Source: Serpula lacrymans var. lacrymans S7.9
Taxonomy: Eukaryota > Basidiomycota > Agaricomycetes > Boletales > Serpulaceae
NCBI RefSeq assembly: GCF_000218685.1
Contig: NW_006763292.1
Location: 2,118,897 to 2,182,896 of the forward strand
Direction: 5' to 3'
Length of the DNA stretch: 64,000 nucleotides
In this document: positions 44,208-55,643 of the stretch, piece by piece
How positions within the stretch are numbered: the stretch's first letter is position 1
Layout: the number at the start of each line of letters is the position of its first letter
Notes under the pieces: model-generated
Seen by the model: the letters and a program-made list of their open reading frames with translations, nothing else
What the model was told of the DNA's origin: nothing
Database searches by the model: none
Position numbers and translations under genes: made by a program

Positions 44208-46768
44208 ATGCCACCTGGGCCTGCTTTTGGCTGGCTATGTGTCTTTCATTCTGTCGTAGACATTTCTCTTCGCACAGCCCAAATCAAGGCCGCCCAAGTC
44301 TATCCGAGGCCCTCTGCAGCTGGCGCGATTTCTAGGAAACGAAAGCGGGATGCATATAGCTATAAAGACGCCTCGATACCAGCCAATCTAGACTTAGATT
44401 CTGTAGATGGTTCATCAGCTGAACGCTCTTCTTTTTCTCAAACCACTTCGAGTCCGGACGTCAGCACGCATCCGCCAGAAGTATACACCGAAAACACGAC
44501 TTCGTTAAATGGCACAGACGCAACTGCATACGCGTTTCCCTCCTCATATTCCTCTCCCATTGATTCGTCAAGTCGACGCGGTTTGGTTGATGATGCTGAA
44601 GTAGCAGAATCTCCCAACTTTTCAACAGACACCGCCACGGACTCGCTAGCCCAGGAGGTTCGTCCCTTTCTTTTCTACTATTAGTCCTGTCTATGCGATG
44701 GAGTAATGAAAGTCATCGTTACTAATCCACGGGCCCATGGTTGTAAACTACGCTTGTAATGAAAAATGTGGAACATGAGGATACCTTCTATATTCCGAGC
44801 ACCGATCCTCTGAACTTCCTCCATTTGATTATGCACTACTTGTGACCTACCCAACTCACCAACGTTCCACTTTTTAGATATCTCAAAACTCAACCAACCC
44901 CACTCAGTCCCAACCACCAGACACTATCATTTCTCGTAATCTGCAATCATCAAAGGTTCCTTCCTCGCGAATAGGCCGACTTTTTCATTACGGAGGTTTG
45001 TTCGTTAAACCAAATTTTGTTTCGCTGCCTTTACTGACGTTTTGCTCCATATGTAGGCCTTGCTGCATCGTTAGGCTATGGCGCCGCATCGGAAATTATC
45101 CGTCGTTCTGCTAACTCATCTGGAGACGCTCCAGCCCAGCAATCTCTGATGATGACGGAGGCGAATATCAAGCGGCTTGTAGACAAACTGTCTCAAATGA
45201 GAGGCGCCGCTCTGAAACTTGGCCAGTTTATGAGTATACAAGGTCTGTCTTTCACCATACTTGAATTTTAGAGAGTCAACTTATAGGCTTGTAGACACGC
45301 ATCTATTACCGCCTGATGTGGACAAAATATTTAGACGAGTACAAGATAGTGCCCACTACATGCCAGACTGGCAGATGGAGGTATTTGATGATTCAGTACT
45401 TTCAGCACCTTGATAATTGACAGATGTAGGATGTTCTAACCGCCTCCCTCGGTCATTCTTGGGCAGACAACTTTGCGTCATTTTCTCGTGTGCCCTTTGC
45501 TGCAGCCTCTATCGGCCAAGTACACCATGCTGTACTAGCCGCGTCATCGTCACCAACTGGTTCTGAGGAGACTGTCGCTGTCAAAATTCAGTTTCCCAAT
45601 ATAGCAAACTCGATAAAGAGTGACCTAGGATATGTCAAAATGCTCCTAACTGCAGGTAGACTGCTGCCTAAAGGTTTATTCCTGGATAGAACGATTGAAG
45701 TAAGGCTGCTTAGTTTCTCGCACGATGACATAGTATGCTGATTATTTTCATCGTTCTAGGTCATGAAAGACGAACTTGCAGATGAATGCGACTACTCTCG
45801 AGAAGCCTCTTATCTTAGGAAGTTTGAGTCTCATCTGGGCGGGGACTCTAGATACAGGGTACCTTGGGTATGGGAACATAGCACAGAGCGCGTACTGGTC
45901 ATGGAATATGTCGAAGGCATAAGCGTGGGCGATCCAGCGATCAGTCTATTAAGCCAGGGTGAAAGAGATCAGGTACGAATGATTTTCATTTGCCCCAGCT
46001 AGCCCGATTGTGACTCTTTGAGCGTCGGCAGATCGCTGCACTTGTGATTCAGTTGTGTCTCAAAGAACTATTCGAATTCAGAGTCATGCAAACCGACCCA
46101 AATTGGACCAATTTCTTGTGGAACACAAAATCGTCACAGGTGAGATCATGGCTACAGTAATGACTTTCTTCACATAATTAAACACCATCGATCAGCTTGC
46201 GCTCGTGGACTTTGGTGCTACAAGGGAGTATACAAAGGACTTTATGGACTCATGGTTACGACTACTGCAGGCTGCTGCCTCGGAGGATAGGGCTGCCTGT
46301 ATAGAGTGGAGTCTCAAATTAGGATACGTTACTGGCGAAGAAAACGAAGTATGATCGCCTTCATCAAGTAGACGTACTAGTACTAATATACTCTTTAGGT
46401 CATGCTAAACGCCCATATCGATTCCATGGTTCTACTCGCTACGCCTTTCAAAGCCTCAACTCCCCAACCATTCACATTTGGGCCAGGTTCCCAGTGGGCG
46501 GAAATTACCACCAAGATCCGAAACCAAATACCTGTAATGCTCAAACACAGACTTACCCCTCCCCCACGGGAAACGTACAGTCTGAATCGGTGCGTAACTC
46601 ATTCACCTGCCCGAAAGCGTGCTATTTTTGATTTTTCGGGAACTATGACGGTAATTATCCAGGAAATTGAGCGGGGCATTCCTACTTGCGTCGAGATTGA
46701 ATGCGACAGTGGATACGAAGAGCTTGTGGGACAGCGTGGTCAAGGGTAGTAAAGATACAGAAGAATAA
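44208..46768 (+). CDS. COQ8: COQ8/ABC1 (UbiB) atypical kinase for coenzyme Q
   Basis: This is a mitochondrial atypical kinase/ATPase needed for ubiquinone synthesis. The ATG at 44208 opens [18 protein letters not shown], followed by a Ser/Thr-rich low-complexity region. The family hallmark KxGQ helix is spliced as [15 protein letters not shown], followed by [17 protein letters not shown]. The alanine-rich loop is [12 protein letters not shown], and the lysine strand is [11 protein letters not shown]. Then come [44 protein letters not shown] and [12 protein letters not shown] (DFG equivalent). The last intron joins [12 protein letters not shown] to [12 protein letters not shown]. The protein ends at a TAA (46766-46768) rather than the earlier TAG in another frame. 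At least nine exons keep frame. The N-terminus is an unusual targeting sequence, so import by a presequence is inferred from the family. Confidence 0.9.
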
Positions 46769-47665
46769 CCAGTTCTTTAACAGTTAACATTGTTCCCTCC
46801 TCTTCTGCGTTTACGTATACGCGGCCTTTGGCTATATCTCGCCACGAAGTCACTTGTGGTCCTGGTACGAGCAGTGGCGAATTCGTGTGCTCCGGGATTA
46901 TCGATCAATCATTTGATAACTGGATAAAAGATTCTTACTCTTGTGTGAACTACTGTCACAGGTCCATGATCCCGCTTTTCTAGAACGGATATAACCGGGT
47001 TCAACGTTCAAGCTTATTCAATGCCGCGGCTTAGCTAACACGGAGTCAGATTCGGAAAACATGCATTAATCATGGACAACCTTGAAAGCTAATATATACA
47101 GTTCAATACAAAACGACGACGTACATTCAAAGTACCAGCAAAACGCCCCGCGATCTACTTGCACAGCGATAATGCCAGTGATACCTACCCCGAGAGTGAC
47201 TAGGAGCGACCTCCGAGTTTGGCTAAAGCAGAAGGCTTGCTCTGGCGAATCCACGATGTATTCTTGAAGAAGTGTTCGAAGAGACGGTCACGGTATCGGA
47301 GGTAAGTGTTAAAATTCATGTGTATACTATAAATACAGAGAATTCTACTCGGGTGGAAGTAGGATTCTGTCCTCAAATAGCGTTACTTACTTCTTTGCAA
47401 TCTTTGTGGGTTATCATGACCACGAGGTGCATCATTTTATGTCAATGCATCAAATGGGGTGAATGCAAGGAGTAGTCGCTTTTTGTGTGCATAGGTGGTA
47501 GCTCCTTTTCGAAAGTAGGCTCTCTTCTCTGGATATCAACAACGGTATGCGGCCCCCAACTTCCTTGGAATTTACTATATAACCAGAGCCAGAGTATGGT
47601 GCGATCCCTCAGCTTTCCTAGATAGCGAGCTTTACCCATCCTCTGTCCCTCCAAAACTACCCCGA
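46769..47665. other. Intergenic, promoter region of S28 gene 1
   Basis: No gene seen. From about 47245 on, parts resemble the sequence upstream of the second S28 gene (55200-55640), so the duplication includes upstream DNA. Confidence 0.45.
47576..47582 (+). promoter_or_regulatory. TATA box of S28 gene 1
   Basis: TATATAA lies about 85 bases before the ATG at 47666. The paralogue has CATATAATAAGAGCCAG at the matching place (about 55554), followed in both by CTCAGCTTTCCT. Confidence 0.6.
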
Positions 47666-49789
47666 ATGATTCCCTCTCGTTTACTCAAGCTCTTGCTTGC
47701 GTGTTTGGCGTTGGGCTCGTATGCTCTTGCCGCTATACCGGATGTCATGTCCAGAGGCCACGTCTCTATTCCAAAGGTTCCCGCGTCCAAAAATCTTGTC
47801 TATGATCGCAACGGAACCTTGTTGCCAGCTTTAGACACTGTGTATTACTTTAATCAACTGATTGATCACAACAACCCTGGCTTGGGGACATTTCGACAAC
47901 GATACTGGACAACTTGGGAGTTCTACGAGGCGGGCGGTCCTATCATTTTGATGACCCCCGGTGAAACCAGCGCAGAAACTACAGAAGGTACAGAAAGTCT
48001 TGAATTAAATCACGTCTTCATGTTCAATCTAACCACATCCCAGCTTCCCTGGGTTTCTTGACTAACGCGACTATAAACGGCCTCATAGCTCAGCAAGAGA
48101 GCGGAGCGACAATTCTTCTTGAACATCGGTTTTTTGGCTTTTCCAACCCTTATGATAATCTGACCACCCAAAGTCTCGCGCTCCTTACTATTCAGCAGGC
48201 CATCGATGACTTGGTCTACTTCGCACAGAATGTAGATCTGCCCATGCCAGGTGGCGACCAGGTTAAGCCTCATCAAGCGCCTTGGGTTTTAATTGGAGGC
48301 AGCTATCCAGGTACGATGCCTTTTCCGTGTGAAACTCAAGTAACCATTCGTATTTATCTATGACATCAGGTGCATTGACGGGTTGGACGATGGTTAAGTC
48401 AGTATATCGATTAATTTGACAATGCTTACACTCACCTGTTCCCTTGTTTCTAGCAAGCCAGGTATCTTCTGGGCAGGATACTCTTCGTCTGGAGTCGTTG
48501 AAGCTATCACGTAACGTTGTGCAGTTCGGTGCTCCTATTCATGCTGATATTTATATTTCCCAGTGATTTCTACGACTATTTCAAACCGATTCGTGAGTAT
48601 ATGCCCCAGAACTGCTCAGCTGATGTCGAAGCTGTAATCGCCTACCTCGACGCGGCTTACGCACAAAACTTCACTCCTGCATTGGATTACCTCAAGTCTG
48701 CGTTTGGTTTAACTGGCCTCTCGTATGTGGATGATTTTGCCGCTACATGTAAGTTAGAAATTGCCATTGTAATGGTTTATCTAGTCCAATGGCTTACACT
48801 TTACACTTTTAAGTGCGCATCAACTTGTATGCTTGGCAGGACTATCAACCGACCAATCAATATACGGCTTTCTCCCGATTCTGTGACGCCCTTGAAGTTA
48901 ATAACGGTGTCAGTGCGAATGCGTCAGGTTGGGGAATTACCCACGCAATCAACGCGTGGGGCACGTTTTGGCAAGTTAATAACTACGGTCCTAGTGAGTG
49001 AAGAATTCAATATCCCAATTTCGACTAGATATTGAGATATGTCAAGTATGTGGAAACTTTAGCGCCAAGTAGTATTTTTTTATTGCATGAATCCCATGTT
49101 GTTTACTTACCATTTGACGCAGTGACTGTCTTGGGACTCACAACTCCTCCTTGCCTTGGTACCATTACACAACAGTCAACAACTGGCATCGTTCATGGCT
49201 CTGGATGCTGTAAGCTTACAGAATCACGGCTTTATTGTAGGATTGACCATTTCCCGGCAGCTGCAACCAGTTGGGCTTTTCAATGGTAGGCCCTCCTGAA
49301 GGTCAACCTGCTATCGTGAGTCGTATTGTTCAGCCCGCATACGCCCAAGTGAGTCCTGCCTATAAGAAAAAATTATCGTTGCTAATACAATTTGGCAGAG
49401 AGCATGTGTGAATTATTTCCCTGAAGTGTTCAGTGCACCCCGTCCTCCCACCACAGAGGAGACTAATGCAGAGTACGGGGGATGGAACCTGACAGTCGAC
49501 AGACTCTTCTCTGCCAACGGCCTTCGTATGTTATTTTCCCATTCTAGGCAAGGTTATTGTGATTATTCTTGCACTAGGTGACCCTTGGCTTGAAGCCACC
49601 ATATCTGCAGACGGTGTGAACAAACCGAGCAACGTGAATTTCCAGCCTGTTTACGAGACTGATGCCTTCCACTGTTCGGACCTTGTCACTGTGTACGGTT
49701 ATTACGATGTTACTGTCAGGAATACCCAACTTGCCGGTCTCTCGTCCATGAGGACTTGGCTCTCGCAGTGGAAAGCACCTGCATTGTAA
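47666..49789 (+). CDS. Secreted S28 family serine peptidase, copy 1
   Basis: This is a secreted serine peptidase of MEROPS family S28 (lysosomal Pro-X carboxypeptidase / fungal prolyl endoprotease group), cutting after proline. The N-terminus is a signal peptide (RLLKLLLACLALGSYALAA). Exons give TVYYFNQLIDHNNPGLGTF, GGPIILMTPGE and EHRFFGFSNPYDNL. The nucleophile motif is GGSYPG. Then follow WAGYSSSGVVEAIT and DFYDYFKPIREYMP. The third part contains WGTFWQVNNYG and CNQLGF. DPWLEATIS and FHCSDL hold the catalytic aspartate and histidine. The protein ends SQWKAPAL at the stop 49787-49789. About ten exons join in frame. A second copy lies at 55644-57763. Proline in GGSYPG differs from GGSYSG of copy 2; the effect is unknown. 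Confidence 0.87.
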
Positions 49790-51151
49790 TGGTAGCCCCG
49801 AGACGTTGCTGGTTTGCAGGGACGTTGTGACAGAAGGAACTTTTTGGTACTACGATATGGTGACAGGAAGGAATGTTTCACATTTTCGAGTGCAATGTAA
49901 GTAAATGCGAGTAAATTTCATGTTATGTTTCGTGCACAGGAGAGTGAGTGGAAGAGCGATCACCGGTTGTGATTTGTAGGGTCGAAGTATCAGGGTCGAA
50001 AGCAGTTCAAAATCGACCTCAAGCCCCAAGATCAGTGGAATTAAAATTCTGGATATTTGTTATGGTGGTCCACCAACAATAACGATGGATTCTCGGCTCA
50101 CGAATCGATGATCACTTTCACGGAAAAAACCGACCTCCGAATCGGGTTGAACAAGGCTCGATGTAGTTTCGTTACCCCAGACAATATAGAGCATGTGCGC
50201 GAGATACCCTAGTGCCTGCGAGCGGAGTTTGAATCTGAGGCAAAAAAGTGGTAAGGTTTGCTCGCGCAACGATGCTCTACTATCGTTGGACACCGGATGC
50301 AACCAGTAAGAGATATGCACTTGGGCCTCCAGAGGCTCAACGATCACTGTACAGGTAGCTAGAAAATTGTCAGATGTAGAATATAGTATAGAGAATATAA
50401 TTGTGAAAGAATTTAGTGAATAGCTTATCTGTAGCAACAACGACAGACCTGACACTATGCTCTTGAACTCCAGAAGTGTGAATTTTGAGGGAAAGATGGC
50501 CAGATTTGACCAGATCTCGTGCTGGGAATATTGCAATATCTTTCTAGAAAATGTCAATAGGTAGGCCCCTACAGTGCCAGATACTTACTGAGCTGATTGG
50601 GGCCTCAAAACGTCTGGAGAAACGAAAACAATGATGGAGTCGTGACTAGGCGACCAAAACAGGCAATCACACACCAAGATAATCAATCAAGGACTGCTAG
50701 CTCCACTTCAGTACATACCGCACATACCACCAGTGTCAGGACTTGGTGTGACCTGGCAGAATTTGACTTGTAAGCTCCGCCTGATTTGGTCTGTGAGTGC
50801 CGCTGTGACCCAGTGTGACCAGAAATTGCAGAACCATTCCAAAACATGTGTCGTCTTTTTGGTTTTGTTCCACTGCTCCAATGCCTCAAGTTCTTGCTTA
50901 TTTTTCTACATAGGCAGCTAGAAAACTAAAAATTATATCTACTGGTCAAGTTCCGACAGTCTAAAGCTCAACAACTGGTGAGTTATTCAACTTCTCCCCA
51001 GACCAATTGCACCTATTTTCCAACGATAGTATAATGTCTGGTGCATTTGGTACAGAAGGGGGTAGGTCTAGTTATGTGACTATGCACATAGCCAAAAATG
51101 TCTGTTGATCATGTACTATGAAAACCTCGTTTAGGCATATCTGTGCTTCTG
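49790..51151. other. Intergenic, no supported gene
   Basis: A 165-codon minus frame (50060-50557) begins at TTG and has no recognisable domain. The rest is non-coding by eye. Confidence 0.35.
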
Positions 51152-53199
51152 ATGAAAACCAACTCGGAGAAGACTCATGCCAGCTTGCATGAGAAAGAAT
51201 CTGTTTGGTCATTACAACTACTGAACAATGCTCGTGAACACAAGTACAAGACACAAAAATACAATTCTACAACTACCCGCTGCAAGATCCACAATGATCT
51301 CCACTCTCGTTGTAACCAGGAACCTTATAGCTGGCAACTCGACGTGGCTGAAGCTTTGATCTTGGGACTTGACTGCTCAGTCATTGCACCAACAGGTGCA
51401 GGCAAAACAATGCCCTTTGTTATGCCATTGTTTGTTCATCCTGAAAAACATGTCATTGTCATATCACCTCTTAATGTTCTTGAAGAAGACCAGGTATGCA
51501 CGGCTATTTATTGCTTTGTATTTTCTTATATATATATCACCACAAGGCTAATAGGTTCGGAGGGATGAAGCTGTCAGCCATTGCAGTCAATGGTGAAACA
51601 TATAACAAGGCACTCCATGAGGTCAGTGTCTCTTGAGTCCGTGTTCATTTCCACTGAGTTCCGGAAAAGGATCTACTTAAACGAAAAGATCAAGTTGTTA
51701 TCACATCTCCAGAGATGTGTCTCTTACATGATCAATTTTGCCAGCTCATTAGTACACCCTACTTTGCAGCACATCTGGCTGCAGTTATAATCGATGAAGC
51801 CCACTGCATATCTCAGTGGGGAGACAAATTCCGTGAGGAACCTTATGAGCTTTCATACCAAGCCATGTGCCTTTCTTGGTGACTTCCGCTACACTACCTG
51901 CTTGAGTTCTTGCTGATAGTCGTTCAACCTGTCATAATGACCCACTGAATTGCTATCATGTCAACCTGGGTGTTGATTGGCCTAATATATCCTGGGAAGT
52001 TAGACACATGTCTGCTGGAAAATCTGACCTGGACTCCTTGACATTTGTACTCCCGAAAAGCTGTGGTGGTGCAGCCGATGACAATGGATATAAACAGATG
52101 TTGGTATTTGGGGATGACATCAATACACTGATGGTGGCATGCAAATGGATTAGAGAAAACTCACCACTGGAGATACAACATCAGGTTGCAGTCTATCATT
52201 CCCGCCGAAGTGTCAAAGCCAAATCAATACTAATGAAGCAGTTCTGAGAAGGAACAATCAAGGTTTTACTAGCAACCGAAGCTGCTGGCATGGTATGGAG
52301 TCCTTCTATGTCCGGGAACAGCTTTCTTACCAATAATACAAGGGGGTGACATGCCACACATTGAATGGGTTGTGCAGTTCATGGCACCTGCAAATTTGTC
52401 TGTGTGGATGCAGCGAGCTGGACGAGCTGGTCACAACACAAATTTATTAGCCAGAGTATTTTTATTGGTGCAACCTACTGTATTCCAGGAAAAAAGCACT
52501 ACCAAAAAAAAAGGCCTGGAGAAAATGAAGATATTGTATATGTCAAGGAAGTGGAAGAAGGCTTACGCACCTGGATCCAGACAAAAAGCTGCCAATGAGA
52601 CGTAGCAGATGAATATTTTGGCTGTGGTGGACAAAAACAGCGTGAGTGTGAAACCGTGTGTACGTTGAACCAGGCGTGACTTGTGACCTGCCTTCTCAGC
52701 TCCCACCGGTGCATGTTGTGACAACTGAACTCAACAGCACCTCGCGACCAAACATCCAACAACACCCCCAAACCGTTCAAAATGTCCAGCCAACAATTGC
52801 ACCCCCAGCAAGAGTCCCGAGTGAAACGGCAAACACCCCATGGTCACTGCGACATCCGGTCCTTTGACTCAGTGTGAGAAGCACTTTAAAGCGGCCAAAG
52901 TCCTCCTTACCAACTGGCGGTTTGAAATGTGGATGAACGGTTATGCTGAGGCAGTTCCTTATGGCCCAGAGGGGCTGCTTCCAGAGCCTGTTCTCCACAA
53001 ACTCGCTGCCAAGTGTGTTCATAACCTCCCAGGGTTGTGTGACAGTGGCTGGAGTCCATTTTCAGTGGAGCGCCATGGTGACAACGTCCTGGCACGGCTC
53101 GATGTTTTTGACCGAGCGTTTAGTGCCACCAAAGAAATTGAAAGGCAGGAAAGAGCTGCAAAGAGAAAGCAGGAGATAGCTGAGCGTAATGCACACTAA
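51152..53199 (+). pseudogene. RecQ-like DNA helicase relic
   Basis: This is a decayed superfamily-2 helicase of the RecQ-like type found in many copies in agaricomycete genomes. Seen in order: WQLDVAEALILGLD; Walker A APTGAGKT; IVISPLNVLEEDQ; Walker B/DEAH IIDEAHCISQWGDKFREE; motif IV-like KQMLVFGDD; EGTIKVLLATEAAGM; HIEWVVQFMAP; and QRAGRAGH (motif VI). A C-terminal part follows (52840-53199) with LLPEPVLHKLAAK and WSPFSVERHGDNVLARLD. Stops at 52245-52247 (Q-F-stop-E) and 52596-52598 (S-C-Q-stop-D) both fit CGA-to-TGA changes, and a run of nine A at 52503-52511 marks a frameshift. The motif III/Ia region near 51850-51960 is also out of frame. It is therefore not functional as it stands. Confidence 0.75.
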
Positions 53200-53305
53200 A
53201 GAAGAATGCGCCAAAGCCGCTGCGTCCGTCACGGGCAAAAAAAGCACCAGTGCTGGGACAGTCTCAGATTGACAACCATACATTTAGACCGCAAATCTTT
53301 AACCC

Positions 53306-53663
53306 TGTAAGTTTGTATTTTTTCGAGAACGTAGTTCTGAGTGGAGGTTTTCCAACAGGAGTTGGTCTTCTTCTGAGTAGAAGTCTGATCTTAGGAGTCT
53401 AGCTTTGTAAGCGTAAACTGCGTAGAATCGTATTAGAGAATACTACTGCTGTTACATGGTATTTATAAGGGAAAGGAATCGGTGATAGGAGTTAGGTCCT
53501 ATCTAGGGCAGGTCCGTCTGTTGAGGACTAAGTACTATAATAGGTACTGTGAATGCAAGAGGAACAGAAGTGTACGTGAAGGAAATGAGTCATCAGTCTG
53601 ATGGTATAACCGATGAGTAAAAAGAAATGAGTAGTCCTTAAATGTCCAATAGAGATCGTAACA
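53306..53663 (-). repeat. Probable solo LTR, third family
   Basis: This is a 358-base TG...CA sequence; on the minus strand it starts TGTTACGATC and ends AACTTACA. The minus strand has CCTTATAAATACC as a promoter. Flanks are AACCC and ACCCC, an imperfect 5-base duplication. It lies just after the helicase relic. Confidence 0.55.
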
Positions 53664-53695
53664 ACCCCCCCCTACATCAAATGCACCAGATCCTT

Positions 53696-55100
53696 CAGGC
53701 TCCTCCACAGCCACTGTTCCGAGAGAGGAGGACTTAATCCTAGAGATATAATGATGAGATTAGATATGATAAGATAATAATTCAAAGTCAGCACAACTTT
53801 ATTCCTCGCTCTCTCTCCACAGCGGCTGCAAATTAACATTTGTAAACAATGGCTCGCCACAGTGACAGTGATGAGTCTCAATGTTGGACACCAAAAAACA
53901 ATTGCAGACTAATTAATAATGTTTTACCACATGCCAATTTAGGCAAGTAAGTTCGAAGCACTGGCAATTGGTAATCTCAGTGTTCATGTTCACTTTTGCC
54001 AGTGTCTCCACATTCTGCTGCCCAAGTTTATGTTCAATTAAGAACTTCTGGGAAGTGTCTAGCCACTTGCTGAGAGCTAACAGGGACAGAACTAGAGTCC
54101 AGTATGAGTAACTAAAGAATAGGAATACTGGACTCTGCAATACTAGTCCGAAGTTTTGTAAACAAAGGTAAACAAATCAGCCACAAAGGCGAAATTATAG
54201 AATGCTCAGTGAATACTGAACAATAGAGCAAAAAGAATAAAGAGGAAAGTGATTTAGAAAGAAAGGAAAATAGATAGCACAAATAGGTGCAGAATCACCA
54301 AAACTAACAGTTTACTGCCATTTTTCCATGTGTTTGGGCCTAAGTATGAGAGGTATCATAAATGTGTAACGGTCACACAGAACATCACACGTAGTAGTAG
54401 GGAAATGAGAGAGCTCTCGAGTCAGTCCAAATCACAGTTTAAGGTCTACTGGTGTATTCAAAATTGACTGGGGAGTTCTACGACAAGAGGGTCCTTTATA
54501 TATGAAACGAAAGTAGGCTAAGTCATAAAAGGCGAACAAGTGACTAGCGAGTAATGACAGTAAAATTATGGCTCGGTTTCTGGAATAAGGAATGTGACGC
54601 AAGCAAGACTAAGGCAGGTATGAATAAGCAACAATGTGATTCAAGACTAGTGACGGTTGAGTTACAACCGTTACATGTTGTTCCCAAACCTGTCCTGCAA
54701 TCAATATAACATCATTCCCTCCTTAGCAAGCACTTGTCCAACTTTGGCCTGCCAAAAACATGGATAGGAGCCTGGCTTTTGCTGGGTTATCCTACAGATG
54801 CCAGTAAAGGAGTTTAAATCCTGCCTGGCCATCAACATACATCACTGGACTGCAAAATTAGTAATCGTACTGTAATTCGAAAAACAATTAACATTTTTCG
54901 ATGTCCGACAATGATGCTCGTCTGTGGCGAGCCATTGTTTACAAATGTTAATTTGCAGCCGCTGTGGAGAAAGAGCGAGGAAATAAAGTTGTGCTGACTT
55001 TGAAATTATCGTAATCATGTGACTATCTATTAATAAGCCTTGTCCCGAGCTCCTTACCACTCATCCTCCTCTCTCGAAACAGTGGCTGTGGAGGAGCCTG
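53696..55100. mobile_element. Inverted-repeat element of about 1.4 kb
   Basis: The left part (53696-53880) and the right part (54885-55100) are inverted copies of each other. Two blocks match: an outer one with CAGGCTCCTCCACAGCCACT, and an inner one with TCAGCACAACTTTATT and GCGGCTGCAAATTAACATTT. The interior has no recognised gene and contains an LTR-like sequence (54365-54675). This fits a non-autonomous DNA transposon or two inverted copies of one repeat. No target duplication was found. Confidence 0.55.
54365..54675. repeat. LTR-like sequence with 9-base inverted ends
   Basis: These 311 bases begin TGTAACGGT and end ACCGTTACA, perfect inverted ends. Flanks (AAATG, TGTTG) do not match. 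It may be a solo LTR in the inverted-repeat element. Confidence 0.4.
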
Positions 55101-55115
55101 CAGATCCTTAGGAGG

Positions 55116-55643
55116 AGAAATCAACGAGTGAACTTTACCATTTTTTGCCTCAGATTTAAACCTCGACTCCTCCTAAGGATCTGGGCTTCCGAGATTAGGC
55201 TCGATGCTGTAGATGTATGATTCTTGAAGAAGTTTTTGTGTTTGAGAAGGCGGTATTCCAGGTTGCAGTGAGTTATTATGAGAAGCATCTAGTGCTCCTA
55301 CAGATGCTAATAGCGAATTATCTGCCAGTTTTGTCCTTGGTGGTGTGTTGGAGTAGTACTACCACATCTGGCAGCATGTGCGCGAGGAATAGTAGCTTTC
55401 GTACCTCCAGGCGACTCTTACTCTTCTGTGAATCAAGTGAAGACGTCGTTTCCTCAGAGTCGAACAATGGTGCTCCAGCCTTTCTCTTTCTGATAATCGA
55501 CAACAGCATGCTGTCCACAACTTCTACTTCCATGGAATCTACGTGCCTATTGGCATATAATAAGAGCCAGTTCGCGATGACATTCCTCAGCTTTCCTGGA
55601 TAACGAGCTTCAGCTATCGTCTGCTCCTCGAAAATTACCTCGA
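55116..55643. promoter_or_regulatory. Upstream region of S28 gene 2
   Basis: This contains a TATA-like CATATAATA at about 55554 and a stretch shared with the region upstream of gene 1 (TTCTTGAAGAAGT near 55220, CTCAGCTTTCCT near 55588). The minus-strand frame 55318-55533 is not convincing. Confidence 0.5.

Noticed and set aside
44438..44638. Antisense gene in the COQ8 N-terminal region
   Set aside because: Complement of a low-complexity Ser/Thr exon; no independent support.
50060..50557. 165-codon minus frame as a gene
   Set aside because: Starts at TTG, no recognisable domain, no introns or neighbours to support it.
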